From Desertifilum tharense IPPAS B-1220 (GTDB taxonomy: Bacteria; Cyanobacteriota; Cyanobacteriia; Cyanobacteriales; Desertifilaceae): a stretch of DNA of 62,636 nt. The position numbers and the translations under genes are program-made. Positions 37,302 through 47,700 of the stretch are shown in pieces. How positions within the stretch are numbered: position 1 is the first letter of the stretch; each line of letters begins with the position of its first letter. The DNA lies in NCBI RefSeq assembly GCF_001746915.1, contig NZ_MJGC01000063.1, positions 1 through 62,636 on the forward strand, read 5' to 3'. The notes under the pieces were generated by a model. It was not told the origin of the DNA. It searched no databases and saw nothing but the letters and a program-made list of their open reading frames with translations.

Positions 37302-37700
37302 ATGTCTAAGCCTCAAGTCTCGCCTGCTCTCCAGTCGATGGAGTCGCCTAGTTGCGAGGTGCAACACCCGGTTGATTTGGATAGCCTCCGACACTTACAC
37401 GGTCAGTTGCTCAGTGTTGAGAAGTCCCAACGCATGGCTGAGTTTTTTAGTTTGTTAGGCGACCCCAACCGCCTGCGAATCCTCTCGGCGCTGGCGCTGC
37501 AAGAGTTGTGCGTCTGCGACCTGGCAGCGGCGGTTAAAATGAGCGAGTCTGCGGTTTCTCATCAATTGCGGAGTTTGCGCGCGATGCGTTTAGTCGGCTA
37601 TCGCAAACAAGGCCGAAATGTGTTTTATCGGCTTAAGGATAGTCATGTCTTCAATTTGTATCGAGAAGTGGCCGAACACTTAGATGAGACGGATGATTAA
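37302..37700 (+). CDS. ArsR/SmtB-family zinc sensor (ZiaR-like)
   Basis: Winged-helix metal-sensing repressor, 132 residues from the ATG at 37302 (MSKPQVS). The DNA-recognition helix is SESAVSHQLRSLRAMRLV. Two metal sites are complete. The alpha-3N site has Cys70 and Cys72 (ELCVCDLA) with N-terminal Cys18 and histidines. The alpha-5 site has Asp113, His115, His126 and Glu129, with exactly the SmtB spacing. Having both is the ZiaR arrangement, where zinc releases the repressor from DNA. No metal-exporting ATPase or metallothionein is adjacent, so the target is unknown. An upstream in-frame start at 37197 is less likely. Confidence 0.9.
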   Translation: MSKPQVSPALQSMESPSCEVQHPVDLDSLRHLHGQLLSVEKSQRMAEFFSLLGDPNRLRILSALALQELCVCDLAAAVKMSESAVSHQLRSLRAMRLVGYRKQGRNVFYRLKDSHVFNLYREVAEHLDETDD

Positions 37701-37717
37701 GTTTTAAAATAGCAAAA

Positions 37718-37755
37718 TGTGAAGAGCGAACCGTAGCGCGATCGCACTCTTCACA
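37718..37755. terminator. Inverted repeat between convergent zinc-sensor and petM genes
   Basis: The perfect 9-bp arms TGTGAAGAG (37718-37726) and CTCTTCACA (37747-37755) enclose a HIP1 octamer. No strong T-run is present, so this is a probable but imperfect bidirectional terminator. Confidence 0.5.
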
Positions 37756-37800
37756 AAGGGGGCAATTTAGAACCCCTAATGGGGCAGCAAATGCCCGAGT

Positions 37801-37917
37801 TTACAGGTTTTCGCCTTCTTCGGGGCCTTGAATTTTCAGCAGTAAAAAGCCGAATCCTAGACCAACTAGAATCAGAATTGAAGACAAAAGAGCAGCATTT
37901 AAAATTTCAGCAGCCAT
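37801..37917 (-). CDS. petM: Cytochrome b6f complex subunit PetM (subunit VII)
   Basis: A 38-residue single-helix membrane subunit of the cytochrome b6f complex. The translation starts MAAEILNAALLSSILILVGL and ends GFGFLLLKIQGPEEGENL. The transmembrane helix followed by LLLKIQGxEE is the PetM pattern. The ATG is at 37915-37917 on the minus strand and the stop is TAA at 37801-37803. It is monocistronic, convergent with the zinc-sensor gene and divergent from pdxA. Confidence 0.9.
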   Translation of the reverse strand: MAAEILNAALLSSILILVGLGFGFLLLKIQGPEEGENL

Positions 37918-38107
37918 TGCTTAAAATTTCCTTTGTTTTAAGTTTCAAGTGAGTCCTAGGACAGATAGAATAGAGCTAAAACCTCCATCAATTGAAAGTT
38001 TCACAACGAAAGCTCAGCTCGCTAGCATGTATTTTAGACTAGTTTGACAACAAAACTTTAACCCGACAGAGTAAAAATCTGTCTATCTGATGGCGTGCAG
38101 GAGGACT

Positions 38108-39130
38108 ATGCCTTCTCGGATTGCGGTCACTCTAGGAGATCCGGCTGGGATTGGCCCAGAAGTGATTCTCATGGCGTTAGCAGACGCTCAATGGCTTCGC
38201 GGCTGCGAGGTGACAGTGATTGGTTCGCGCTCGGTTATTCAGACGACTTATCAATCGCTGTCCCGTTTGGGCATTGCTGCGGCCGATCCGGACGAACTCT
38301 CGACGATCGATATCCCTTTACCGGGAGAAATTGCGATCGCTCAAGGGGATGTCGTTTCCGGAGCCGCGAGTTTTGCCTACCTCGATCGAGCGATCGCGCT
38401 AACCCTAGCGGGTCAATTTCAGGCCATTGTCACAGGGCCCATTGCCAAATCTGCATGGAAAGCCGCCGGACATTTTTATCCCGGACAAACCGAACTGCTA
38501 GCCGAACGAGCGGGAGTCAGTGAGTTTGGCATGTTATTCGTAGCGCGATCGCCCCACAGCGGGTGGACGCTGCGAACCTTGCTCGCAACCACGCATATTC
38601 CGTTGCGAGCCGTTGCTGATACCCTTTCTCCCGATTTGATGAGTCGCAAACTCGCTTTGCTCGTGAGGTGTTTGCACCAGCAATTCAACATCGCATCGCC
38701 TAGAATTGCGATCGCTGGATTAAACCCCCACAGCGGCGAACAGGGACAACTCGGACGAGAAGAACAAGATTGGTTAATCCCTTGGATTGAGCAACAGCGC
38801 TCTGTTTATCCGTCCTTGACCCTAGATGGCCCCGTTCCCCCCGATACCCTTTGGGTAAAACCCACTCAAGCCTGGTATGGGGCGAATCCTGCGGGCAATA
38901 TCCATGACGCTTATTTGGCGCTTTACCACGATCAAGGCTTGATTCCCGTCAAAGCAATGGCTTTCGATCGAGCCGTTAATACTACCATTGGTTTGCCGTT
39001 TATCCGGACTTCTCCCGATCACGGTACGGCCTTTGATATTGCGGGTCGAGGACTGGCAAGTCCTACCAGTATGCGGGAATCTTTGCAACTTGCTGTGGGT
39101 CTATGCGAACCGCAAGCGGTTAATGTTTGA
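38108..39130 (+). CDS. pdxA: 4-hydroxythreonine-4-phosphate dehydrogenase
   Basis: Zinc-dependent NAD oxidoreductase of the DXP-dependent pyridoxal phosphate pathway. The start [19 protein letters not shown] is typical, so the ATG at 38108 is chosen over 38090. Family patterns are [27 protein letters not shown] with a metal histidine, [12 protein letters not shown] and [15 protein letters not shown]. The length of 340 residues is normal. It is monocistronic as far as can be seen; about 190 bp lie between it and petM. Confidence 0.95.
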   Translation: MPSRIAVTLGDPAGIGPEVILMALADAQWLRGCEVTVIGSRSVIQTTYQSLSRLGIAAADPDELSTIDIPLPGEIAIAQGDVVSGAASFAYLDRAIALTLAGQFQAIVTGPIAKSAWKAAGHFYPGQTELLAERAGVSEFGMLFVARSPHSGWTLRTLLATTHIPLRAVADTLSPDLMSRKLALLVRCLHQQFNIASPRIAIAGLNPHSGEQGQLGREEQDWLIPWIEQQRSVYPSLTLDGPVPPDTLWVKPTQAWYGANPAGNIHDAYLALYHDQGLIPVKAMAFDRAVNTTIGLPFIRTSPDHGTAFDIAGRGLASPTSMRESLQLAVGLCEPQAVNV

Positions 39131-39308
39131 TGACTTTTGCAATATCTCTTAATATAATTTGAGGTGAGCTAGCGTGACAATAAAAATCGTTCAGTATATC
39201 TGACTACAAAGTCACTGCTACTCAAATTGTATCGATAGAGATTTTAAATTATTGACTGCACGCTCTCAGCCTTGCAAACGGTTGGATTAAATAAACAAGA
39301 GGAAAAAT

Positions 39309-39530
39309 ATGCTCCAATCTATCCAATATTCCCTAGAGCTGATTCAAGACGAAGCCCGTCAACTCGTGCAAGCGGGTGTCGTGAGTCGCCAACAGCCAAT
39401 CTACGTCTTGTGCAAGTACATTCCCGCCAGAGAATGGGGATGTGTGGAATGCGAACTGGAAAAAAATGACTTCTTGCTCCGCGATCGGATTGGCGATCTG
39501 TTAGGCTCCGAAGCGTGGGATAACGATTAA
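39309..39530 (+). CDS. DUF4327 family small protein
   Basis: A 73-residue cyanobacterial protein. The signature IQYSLELIQDEARQLVQAG is followed by VSRQQPIYVLCKYIPAREW and ends NDFLLRDRIGDLLGSEAWDN. Two cysteines (WGCVEC) are four residues apart. Function unknown. It stands alone, with a long perfect inverted repeat downstream. Confidence 0.9.
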   Translation: MLQSIQYSLELIQDEARQLVQAGVVSRQQPIYVLCKYIPAREWGCVECELEKNDFLLRDRIGDLLGSEAWDND

Positions 39531-39638
39531 ACTTTAACGAAATGCAAGTCACGAGGACTTTGTAAGCCCGAATAAATGCACCGATAGAAACTGACAAAGC
39601 CGTAAGGCAGGAGCAGTCCTTCAGAAAGCCCTTATCAA

Positions 39639-39690
39639 GAGAATCGCTAGCTTAGATTCCCTAACTTGGGCGCAAGCGCTAGCGATTCTC
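39639..39690. terminator. Perfect 13-bp inverted repeat between convergent genes
   Basis: GAGAATCGCTAGC (39639-39651) and GCTAGCGATTCTC (39678-39690) match base for base across a 26-base loop. It lies between the DUF4327 gene and the convergent phasin-like gene, so it is probably a bidirectional transcription stop, although it lacks a T-run. Confidence 0.55.
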
Positions 39691-39715
39691 GCAACATCTT
39701 AGGATAGAACAAAAC

Positions 39716-40114
39716 TCAAGAAGCCGGATCTTGCTCGCGTAATTTTTCGAGTTCGAGCCGAATAGCCGCAATTTGGGCGGTTAGCTCTTGTAACTCTAGT
39801 TGAGCATTCGGTTCAGCAGCCGGGGGAGCTGTATTGAGATCGGGTGGGGGAGGCGATACCGTTACCTCTACTTCTTCAGCGCTCCGGCTTCCCCCTTGAT
39901 TTATTAAACTATCAACAAACCGCCGCGCCTCTTGCTCGGTCATTTCTCCTTTCTCAGCCAGTTTTTGGGTAAGTTGGTTGAGATCGAGTTGGAGGTGGGC
40001 TAAATTTTCTTCTCGTTTTTGCGGATCTTGGAGAGATTCTACAAGAGACGTAGTAGCACCAAGGGTGACGTGAAAACTTTGTTGTAGGAAATTGACAAGA
40101 CTATCGGAGTTCAT
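39716..40114 (-). CDS. Phasin-like coiled-coil hypothetical protein
   Basis: A 132-residue soluble protein. The N-terminal helical region (DSLVNFLQQSFHVTLGATTS through QLTQKLAEKGEMTEQEARRF) resembles small cyanobacterial phasin-like proteins. A proline-rich spacer (PPPPDLNTAPP) follows, then a short C-terminal coiled coil (LELQELTAQIAAIRLELEKL). No catalytic motif; function is unknown and the phasin label is tentative. Confidence 0.65.
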   Translation of the reverse strand: MNSDSLVNFLQQSFHVTLGATTSLVESLQDPQKREENLAHLQLDLNQLTQKLAEKGEMTEQEARRFVDSLINQGGSRSAEEVEVTVSPPPPDLNTAPPAAEPNAQLELQELTAQIAAIRLELEKLREQDPAS

Positions 40115-40261
40115 CTTGATTTAGAGTGATGATAGCTGACTGCCCCGATCTTACTGGAAATCTTGATTCGGGAGCATCAAGGGACACAGTTGTGTAGTTG
40201 CGCTTAAAACTCCTCCATCAGAACAATCGCGGCGGCTCAAACAAGAGGAAACGTTTTCACA

Positions 40262-40292
40262 AAACCACCTCTGTCTCTGACGAGACCAGAGG
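40262..40292 (-). terminator. Terminator of the MscS-DUF2254 genes
   Basis: On the minus strand, CCTCT-G-GTCTC, loop GTCA, GAGAC-AGAGG forms a long stem with one bulge, followed by TGGTTTTGTG. It lies about 70 bp downstream of the DUF2254 stop. A copy of ACTCCTCC (40209-40216) could also pair with GGAGGAGT (40291-40298), which would compete with this stem. Confidence 0.6.
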
Positions 40293-40363
40293 AGGAGTCG
40301 TTAGTCTTAACTGTCTACGCAGCATATCTTAAATCCCGTCGTTTCTGAGCGCTGTATTATAAA

Positions 40364-41701
40364 CTACGATCCTTTAGGGAGAGTGTCTAAGGCCGCGAGA
40401 ACCCGCTGATAGCGTTCTTGAAGATCGTTGCGATCGAACTGTTCAAACGTCCCCTCTTGAGACCCTCGAATAATCATGCGAGCCTGACGCAGCAAGGCTT
40501 GTCGATCGCTCTGGTGATGGGCGTGGGTGATAATCGTGGCGATCGCCTCTAGCAGCCGGATCGACACCGCCACATCCGAACGCCCGTATTGGCGAATTTG
40601 AGTAAACGCCGTTTTCACCAACTCCGCAAACTGAATCGGTTGAGCAATCAAGCGCAAACAGTCCTGTTCATCGTAGCGATAGGGAGAGGGAAATTGCCGT
40701 TCCGCCAAATCGCAAAAAGCAATACTCAATTGATCGATACATTGAATCGCCGTGAACGGATCGTTAACGCTCGGAGAAATCGCCCGCAGCGCAATTTCCA
40801 CCAATTGATTAATGGAAAATTCAATATCTTGGGCTTTGGTGCGCTGTTTTCCGAGAATAAACGCCTGCTGAATTTGCTCGCATACGGCTTCCTCTAGGGG
40901 TTGCGGCGACCAAATCTTTGCCAACGATCGACCGCGAACGATAAAGTCGCCGGGATGACATTGAAGGCGAATCAACAAATCGCGATCGCGCGCCGTTTTA
41001 ATCAATTGGCGATCGTCCACAACTTGCAAATAGCCGCTATTGAGGGCAATCAAAGGTTGAGCTTTAACCTCAAAATCGGTGGGGATTTGCGCTTCTTGGT
41101 GCTGAGGCTGGTGATTGCGTCCCACTTGTTCAGGAAACAATCGCTCGATCGCCTGTTTAAGGTCGCGATTGACTTCACCAACGACTTGGCCGGCTTGAAT
41201 GGAGGTGGAAACATGGTGAAAAAAGTAGATCAGCACCCCAATACTAAGCAAACTTAAGAAGATACCCACCGTCACCGAAGTTTGAGGCACGAATACATCG
41301 TAATCGCTGCCCCGAACGCTCCGCAGCACCATTAAGCAATAAATAAATGTGGCAATATAGGTTCCTAAAACCACCTGATTGCCTGTATCCCCCATAAAGT
41401 TGCGGAGGAGGCGCGGACCAAATTGAGAAGCAGCCAGCGTTAAGGCAACAATGACGATGGAGAAGGTTGTTCCGGCGATCGCCATCATGGAACTGGCAAT
41501 GGTCGATAAGACCGTCCGAGCGCCTTCAGGGCCGCCTGCATAGACCCAATTTAAGCGATCGATCTCATCGGATTGGGTCATGCGGTCAAATTGCAGCATC
41601 GCAAAGGCCAAAGCCACAGCTCCCGCCGCCATCAGGGTCGGGACAAACCAATAGCTAGAGCGAATCCCCTCCCAGAGGGTTTGCAAGCGAGATTTATTCA
41701 T
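40364..41701 (-). CDS. DUF2254 integral membrane protein
   Basis: A 445-residue protein with four predicted N-terminal membrane helices (about 18-40, 65-95, 105-128, 138-160) and a large cytoplasmic C-terminal part. The family pattern is ARTVLSTIASSMMAIAGTTF, then ASQFGPRLLRNFMGDTGNQV and VEIALRAISPSVNDPFTAIQ. Function unknown. Its start overlaps the upstream MscS gene by 8 bp, so the two are probably translated together and may act in the same membrane process. Confidence 0.9.
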   Translation of the reverse strand: MNKSRLQTLWEGIRSSYWFVPTLMAAGAVALAFAMLQFDRMTQSDEIDRLNWVYAGGPEGARTVLSTIASSMMAIAGTTFSIVIVALTLAASQFGPRLLRNFMGDTGNQVVLGTYIATFIYCLMVLRSVRGSDYDVFVPQTSVTVGIFLSLLSIGVLIYFFHHVSTSIQAGQVVGEVNRDLKQAIERLFPEQVGRNHQPQHQEAQIPTDFEVKAQPLIALNSGYLQVVDDRQLIKTARDRDLLIRLQCHPGDFIVRGRSLAKIWSPQPLEEAVCEQIQQAFILGKQRTKAQDIEFSINQLVEIALRAISPSVNDPFTAIQCIDQLSIAFCDLAERQFPSPYRYDEQDCLRLIAQPIQFAELVKTAFTQIRQYGRSDVAVSIRLLEAIATIITHAHHQSDRQALLRQARMIIRGSQEGTFEQFDRNDLQERYQRVLAALDTLPKGS

Positions 41702-42704
41702 GTCGTGAATCTCGTGCGTCCCCGTTGGTCTGGTTATGTTGGCGCATTAAGACTAATTGCTTGAGCGATCCGCCGATACTGCGAGGTTTGGGGACTTCCC
41801 CATCACCTGGGGGCCATCCTTCGCGCTGGCGAGAGCGATCGCCATCGGTTTCTTCAGTTTGATCGTGGAAGAGGATTTGCTGCGTGGGGAAGGGTAAATC
41901 AATCCCATGTGCAACTAGCGTTTGAGCAACAGCCGTTAAAACGCGATCGCGACTATCAAGGGAATCCGCGCGTCTCGGCGGTTTAATCCACCAGCGTAGG
42001 CGAATATTAATGGTACTTTCCGCTAAATCAACAACTAAAGCATCGGGCGGCGGTTCTGCCAATACCTCATCCATATTATTAAGCGTGTCTAAAATTAGTT
42101 GCTTGGCTTGTTGCACGTCATCGCCATAGCCAATGCCAATATCGTATTCTAAACGGCGATTCTCAAAGGCGGTATTAACCGTTACGGAGTTGGTGAATAA
42201 TTCTGCATTGGGAATCACCACCCGCCGCCCATCATAGGTTCTAATCGTCGTGGCGCGGGTTTGAATCTCTTCAACGGTTCCCTCAAAGTTTTTGAAGACA
42301 ATCTGATCGTTAATTTGAAAGGGTTCAGTTAACAGAATTAATATTCCGGCTAAAAAATTCTGTAAGATATCCCGGAACGCAAAACCAACCGCAACCCCAC
42401 TAATCCCTAAGAGTTGGACTAAATCTCCGGGTTGGAACGTCGGAATCATAATCGATAAGGCGATAAACAGGCCTAAAAGAACCATCGCCCCCTGGGATAA
42501 TCGACCGAGAACCAATCCTAAATTCCGGGCTTGGCGATGTCTGCGAGTAACGCGCCGAATCGCCCGTTTTAACAGTCTGGCACCGAACCAAAATATAGCA
42601 AAAACAATGACAGCAATGAGTAGATTGGGCAGCAGGATGATGAAACTATCCACCATCGCTTGCATATTAGCGCCTGCTGCCTGAAAAGACTCTTCAAGAT
42701 TCAT
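41694..42704 (-). CDS. Small-conductance mechanosensitive channel (MscS family)
   Basis: A 336-residue channel protein. It has three transmembrane segments at about 20-45, 70-95 and 98-125; the third contains the pore pattern LLGISGVAVGFAFRDILQNF. The cytoplasmic vestibule domain begins EPFQINDQIVFKNFEGTVEE. MscS channels open under membrane tension to release osmolytes. The downstream DUF2254 gene overlaps by 8 bp. Confidence 0.94.
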   Translation of the reverse strand: MNLEESFQAAGANMQAMVDSFIILLPNLLIAVIVFAIFWFGARLLKRAIRRVTRRHRQARNLGLVLGRLSQGAMVLLGLFIALSIMIPTFQPGDLVQLLGISGVAVGFAFRDILQNFLAGILILLTEPFQINDQIVFKNFEGTVEEIQTRATTIRTYDGRRVVIPNAELFTNSVTVNTAFENRRLEYDIGIGYGDDVQQAKQLILDTLNNMDEVLAEPPPDALVVDLAESTINIRLRWWIKPPRRADSLDSRDRVLTAVAQTLVAHGIDLPFPTQQILFHDQTEETDGDRSRQREGWPPGDGEVPKPRSIGGSLKQLVLMRQHNQTNGDARDSRHE

Positions 42705-42794
42705 TACTAACTACCTGTCATCTGCAAACAGTTTAGATAGTAATGAGTTGGAGAAGTCTTAACATCTACCGTCGAACAGAACTGAGTTCAGCGA

Positions 42795-43325
42795 TTATGA
42801 GGGAGTTCTGACTTCAATCACGCTGCCATTAAAGTTATAGGTCATGCCTTCAAGCTCTACGGGAGTCCCGATTTTTAGCTTGCTGTTACCCAGAACCAGA
42901 CCATTGTCCGTCATTTGGGCATTACCACCCAAGGTGAGTAGCATATCAATCGAGAAAGTGCGATCGCCTCTAGGGTCAGTTTTTGCCTGTACCGAACCAT
43001 CAGGTTGCGGAACAACCACTGTCCTTTCGAGCAATTGAACGGACTTCACATCCACCCGTCCATAGGGTTGGTTGCGAATAATGATATTCGTCCTTTTGGT
43101 TTCATTAAATTCATTAACCAAGTTTTGCGGGTTGAGAATACTTAGGCCCCGCACAATCACATCAACTTCTACGGGTCTTGTTTGGACGCCCACTTGAGCC
43201 ACCGATCCAGACGTTCCTGGAAAGAAAAAGATGCCAAACAACACCATCAGAATCACAATGGCTGCACCTAAATCGAGAATGCTCAGTTTGCCGAATAAGC
43301 GACCTTTAGAGTCCAAAATAGCCAT
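42795..43325 (-). CDS. DUF4330 domain membrane protein
   Basis: A 176-residue protein with the DUF4330 start MAILDSKGRLFGKLSILDLG, one membrane helix (about residues 18-38) and an extracytoplasmic beta-rich domain ending in MTYNFNGSVIEVR. The family is common in cyanobacteria with unknown function. It is on the same strand as MscS, 90 bp upstream of it. Confidence 0.88.
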   Translation of the reverse strand: MAILDSKGRLFGKLSILDLGAAIVILMVLFGIFFFPGTSGSVAQVGVQTRPVEVDVIVRGLSILNPQNLVNEFNETKRTNIIIRNQPYGRVDVKSVQLLERTVVVPQPDGSVQAKTDPRGDRTFSIDMLLTLGGNAQMTDNGLVLGNSKLKIGTPVELEGMTYNFNGSVIEVRTPS

Positions 43326-43461
43326 AAACTTGGGTTTCCAGTAACCGAGAAATGCGTCAGATCCCTAGCTGCCACCTCTAGGGTCAAAGTGCGATCGCAG
43401 AATAATCAACAGACAGGATAACACGACTCGGCCGCCTTACCGGGGTTCCCTAACTCAGAGG

Positions 43462-44664
43462 TTAATTCGCCTGAGTCACCGACGGTCTATCTAACGATTG
43501 AATATCCGCCGCCGATAGCCCTTCGCCTTGTATCCCAAAGTGCCAAAGCGCCGCCGCCGCCTCTGCTTGAGTTACCGTTTTTTGGGGTTGAAACAGCGTG
43601 GTGTAACCAAACGCCCGCCGAATATTCGACTGTTCGCCATTGGCAAAATCGGCTAGGATTGCTCGCAAAGCTCTCGCATTAATCCGAGAAGCATCTTGAA
43701 AACCCCAACGTTCCTCTACCGCTTCCACCGTAGCCGTCGGTAAGGCTTGGCGCGTATCAAGCGGCACCTTCCACAGCACCAATTGTTCGCGCGTGAGGGG
43801 CGCATCCGGTCGAAATGTCACCGCCGTTGCTTCCCCAGTCAGGGCGCTAGGAATCAAACCCGCTTCTGCGAGGCCTTGAATAATGGCAAAATCGCGATCG
43901 CTGCGCGGGACATCCTGAAACGTCGGTTCGGCCGTTGTTGCGGCTAACCGAATTTGTCGGCCCGGACTATTGGCATAAAACCGATTATTGGCAGCCACCA
44001 ACCACCGCGCATACTGGCGGCGAGTCATCATCTCATTCGGCTGAATCGTTTCATTGTCAAATATCCCCAACGCCGTCAAATCTTGCACGTACTGGCGCAA
44101 CTGTTCGGGCGTTTCATTCGCCACCGCCGGGTTTTGGGGTTGGGGAGAAGGGCTAGGCGCGGGGCTAACCACCGCTTGGGGTTCGCCTTCAAGATATTTC
44201 AGGACAAACTCAGTCGGCGCATTCTCGCCCGCTTGAGCCGTTTCCCAAGACACTTTCACCTGTAGATCGTCCCGACGCGCTGCTAGGGTATTGGGTTCTG
44301 AGTCTGGGGTCGCTTCTACCAATTGCCAATTATTCGCTTGAAATTGGGCTTGATAAAACTGTTCAATTTGGGCCGCAGAATCAGGGCTTGTCCAACGGGT
44401 GAGTTGTCCCGGTTCGCCCTCGGCTAGCGGCGAGACGGTTTGAAGTTGAGCGTTAGGATAGCGGGGAATTTCTGAGGGAAAATCAGCAGGCAACTCTGCC
44501 TGAGTAGGGTTGGGCGCAAACAAAGCTGGATTATTTTCTAGCCTGGGGTCTGCTGCTAAGGAACGTTCCGCTGTCTGACCGAGAGGGCTGTTGGCACAGG
44601 CGGTCAGGGAGGCGGCTAAACTAGCAACAACTGCGAACAAAACAGGGCGTTTCATGCCAATCAA
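43462..44664 (-). CDS. SLH-domain lipoprotein
   Basis: A 400-residue protein with a lipoprotein signal (VVASLAASLTACANS, lipobox cysteine near residue 24). A middle domain (about 60-180) contains FPSEIPRYPNAQLQTVSPLA. A Pro/Ala/Ser linker follows, then S-layer-homology type repeats (about 190-390) with DLTALGIFDNETIQPNEMMT, RRQYARWLVAANNR and TQAEAAAALWHFG. SLH motifs bind wall polymers, so the protein may link the outer membrane to peptidoglycan. Met1 or Met4 (44655) could be the start. Confidence 0.85.
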   Translation of the reverse strand: MIGMKRPVLFAVVASLAASLTACANSPLGQTAERSLAADPRLENNPALFAPNPTQAELPADFPSEIPRYPNAQLQTVSPLAEGEPGQLTRWTSPDSAAQIEQFYQAQFQANNWQLVEATPDSEPNTLAARRDDLQVKVSWETAQAGENAPTEFVLKYLEGEPQAVVSPAPSPSPQPQNPAVANETPEQLRQYVQDLTALGIFDNETIQPNEMMTRRQYARWLVAANNRFYANSPGRQIRLAATTAEPTFQDVPRSDRDFAIIQGLAEAGLIPSALTGEATAVTFRPDAPLTREQLVLWKVPLDTRQALPTATVEAVEERWGFQDASRINARALRAILADFANGEQSNIRRAFGYTTLFQPQKTVTQAEAAAALWHFGIQGEGLSAADIQSLDRPSVTQAN

Positions 44665-44741
44665 TATTACCGATGGACAATCTTCTCTACCTTAGCTTAG
44701 AGGTTGTAGCGATCGCCTCTGAAACCGGAGAAATTGGCACG

Positions 44742-47700
44742 TTATTCCGCTGGGCGGTTGAGCGTTCTTGAGGGGCGAAGATTGCACAAAGCTCGGTCTG
44801 CGAGACTAATTTCTGGTGTCGTTTTTAGATAATCTCCTACCCAGTTACAGCTATATTCCAGGAGGTTCAGCTTGAGAATAGCTTCTAAATTCCAAACAAT
44901 CGCCGTGCGATCGTAACCGCCAGAGACTAGCGTTTTACCATCCGGGCTAAAGGCGACGGAAAGAACACCGGAAGCATGACCGCTGAGGGTGCTTAATAAA
45001 GTCCCCTCCACCGACCAGAGCTTGACCGTATTATCTAATACCCCCACTGCAACCTGCTGGCCGTCTGGACTAAACGCCACCCGCGTTAAACCCATTTTGC
45101 TGGCTTCTAAAGTCCGCAGCAGTTGACCTTGGGAATTCCACAGCCGCAACTCCCCCTCCCGTCCGGCGGTGGCAATCTTTTGGTTATCTGGGCTAAAGGC
45201 AATTCCCCAAATCTCACTGGTATGTCCTTCTAGAACGATATCGGGCGTTTCAGCGAGGGAGTTGGGTTGCTGCCAGCGCCACAGTTTTGCGGTTCCATCT
45301 AGACTCGCGGTGGCGATCCGTTGACCATCAGGACTAAAGGCTACATCCCAAATTCGTCCTTCATGGGCCGGGAGCGTTTGCAGCAGCACAAATTCTCCAG
45401 ACTCTTGACGCTGCCAGAGTTTGAGGGTGCGATCGTCTCCAGCCGATACCAGAAACTGTCCATCTGGGCTATAAGCCAGTCCGTAAATGGCGGCTTTGTG
45501 GCTGCGGAGGGTGGAGATTTGCTCGTTGTTTAAGTTCAACAGAGAAATATCGCCGCTAGCACCTGCGATCGCTAAGGTTTGCGTGCTAGAGTCAAAAGCT
45601 ACTGTGTAAAATGGCGTGCTAGCCAGCGGCAGTGCTTGAATAAAAGAGCCATCCTCGTTCCAGAGTTTGACCGTTTGACGCGAGACTGTAATAATCCTGC
45701 TGCGATTGCCATCCGGGATATACGCTACCCGCCACAACACATCAGAACGATCTGCGAGAGCCTTCGATAAAGGGGTTGAGAGATTCCATAACTTAACGAT
45801 GCCCTCATCGCTGGCAGAAGCTAGAACTTGACCATCCGGACTAAAGCGAACCACCCGAATGACCGCACGATGCTCTCGCAAGGTTCTCTTTAAAACGCCA
45901 TCTAAGTTCCACAGCTTAATCGTTTTATCCGCACTCGCCGAGGCGATCGCTTTGCCATCGGGACTAAAGGTGACATTCTGAACTTCGGCGCTATGACCTT
46001 CTAGGGTTTGGAGTAACTCTCCCTCGCGACTCCAGAGTTTAACCAGGTTGTCCGCAGCGCCAGAGGCGATCCGTTGCCCATCAGGACTAAACGCGACCGT
46101 CCACACAGCAGCATTGCCATTATCTAGGGTGCGAATTAAGCGGCCCTCGCGCTTCCAGAGTTTAATTGTATTATCTAAACTGGCCGAGGCGAGCAGTTGT
46201 CCATCAGGACTAAAGGCGACGCTCCACACGGCAGATTGATGACCGGAAAGGGTTTGCACTAAAGTTCCATCCGCACGCCAAAGCTTAATAGTGCGATCGC
46301 TGCTAGCAGTTGCCAGCGTTTGACCATCGGGACTAAATGCCACATCCCAAATGGCGGCAGTATGGCCCACCAGAGTCGTCTGTCGCGTGCCATCAAGCCT
46401 CCAAACCGGAACGGTACCATCCAAACCAACAGCAGCAATGGTTTGACCGTCGGGGCTAAATTTCGCCCGATATAAGGTCGCCTCGTGCGAGAAGCTGTTA
46501 ACGAGTTGACCGTCTCGCTGCCACAACTTCAGGGTGCGATCCGATCCGGTGGTGGCGAGCAATTGCCCATCAGGACTGAAATCAACGCTCAACCCCCCGA
46601 TATGTTCTAGGCGATTCATTTCATCCGCCCCATAGACTGCGGTTTCTAAGACCTGGTGGGTGGTTTGGTCTAACCGGGCTTGCAGGGTGGGGTTCAGTTG
46701 TTTCAGGTTTTGAAATTTGCGGCGCGCTTGTATGGCTTGCACCAGGGCATCGAGGCGCTGATAGGAGGCAAAACTTCCTTGAGAGGCCGCCGCGATCGCT
46801 TCCACCTCGCTGGCTGCCGCTTGACTGTAGGCAAGGGTCGTTCGATGATAGGCATACAGCGTCATTCCCCCCAATCCGGCTGTTGCAGCTAGGGCAACAC
46901 TGAGCAGTTTTAAGAGTTGGCGCTGGCGTTGGGCGCTTTTTTGTTCCAGGGCTAGCCGCACTTCCGCTTCTCGCAGGCGTTCCATTTCCAGGGTTTTCTG
47001 CACTTCTCGCCGTTCCATTTCCTGGCTAGCTGCTAGATAGCGGTAGTCGAGATCGCTTAAGCTTTGGCGCTGCGTCCAGTCTAAAACCTCTTGCAGGGCT
47101 TGTCCCCTGAGCAGGCGCGACTCATCTTGACATTGGGAGGCCAGCCAAGCGTTGAATAACTGGGAGTAGGGACGCAGGGCATCTAATTGTTGGGCAAGCC
47201 ATTCCCGGTTAAACACGGTTTGATAGATCGGATTTTTGATTCGCAGATAGCCGGAGTATTTCTCAACTAACCCAGAAAGTAATAATGCCGTTTGGGTGGG
47301 GGAGTCATTGGCGAGAACGCGGGTTTCCAAGACTTGCTGATACAATCCGAGAATGCGTCCGGCTTTTTGTTCGTCAAACAAGAGGCGATCGCGAATAGTT
47401 TTGAGGTGTTCGGGTTCGTCTTGAGCCTCCCAGTTTTCCAGAATGCAGGTTTGCACGATTTGGTCAATTTGACCCTGGCTTAAGTTAACGGATGTCTCCT
47501 CTCCAATCTGGGCCAGCACTAACTGACATAACTTTTGGGTTAAAAAAGGCTGTCCGCCCGTCCAATCAAAGATGCGGTTGAGAACGTCTGGGGCGTTGAG
47601 GTAATACTTTTCTAAGCCCTTGAGTAAGGGGGTAGCGTCTTCGGGTTGAAACCCCTGGAGGGCGATCGCTCTGCCAATATTAAAGGGGGTGCGGGTTTTG

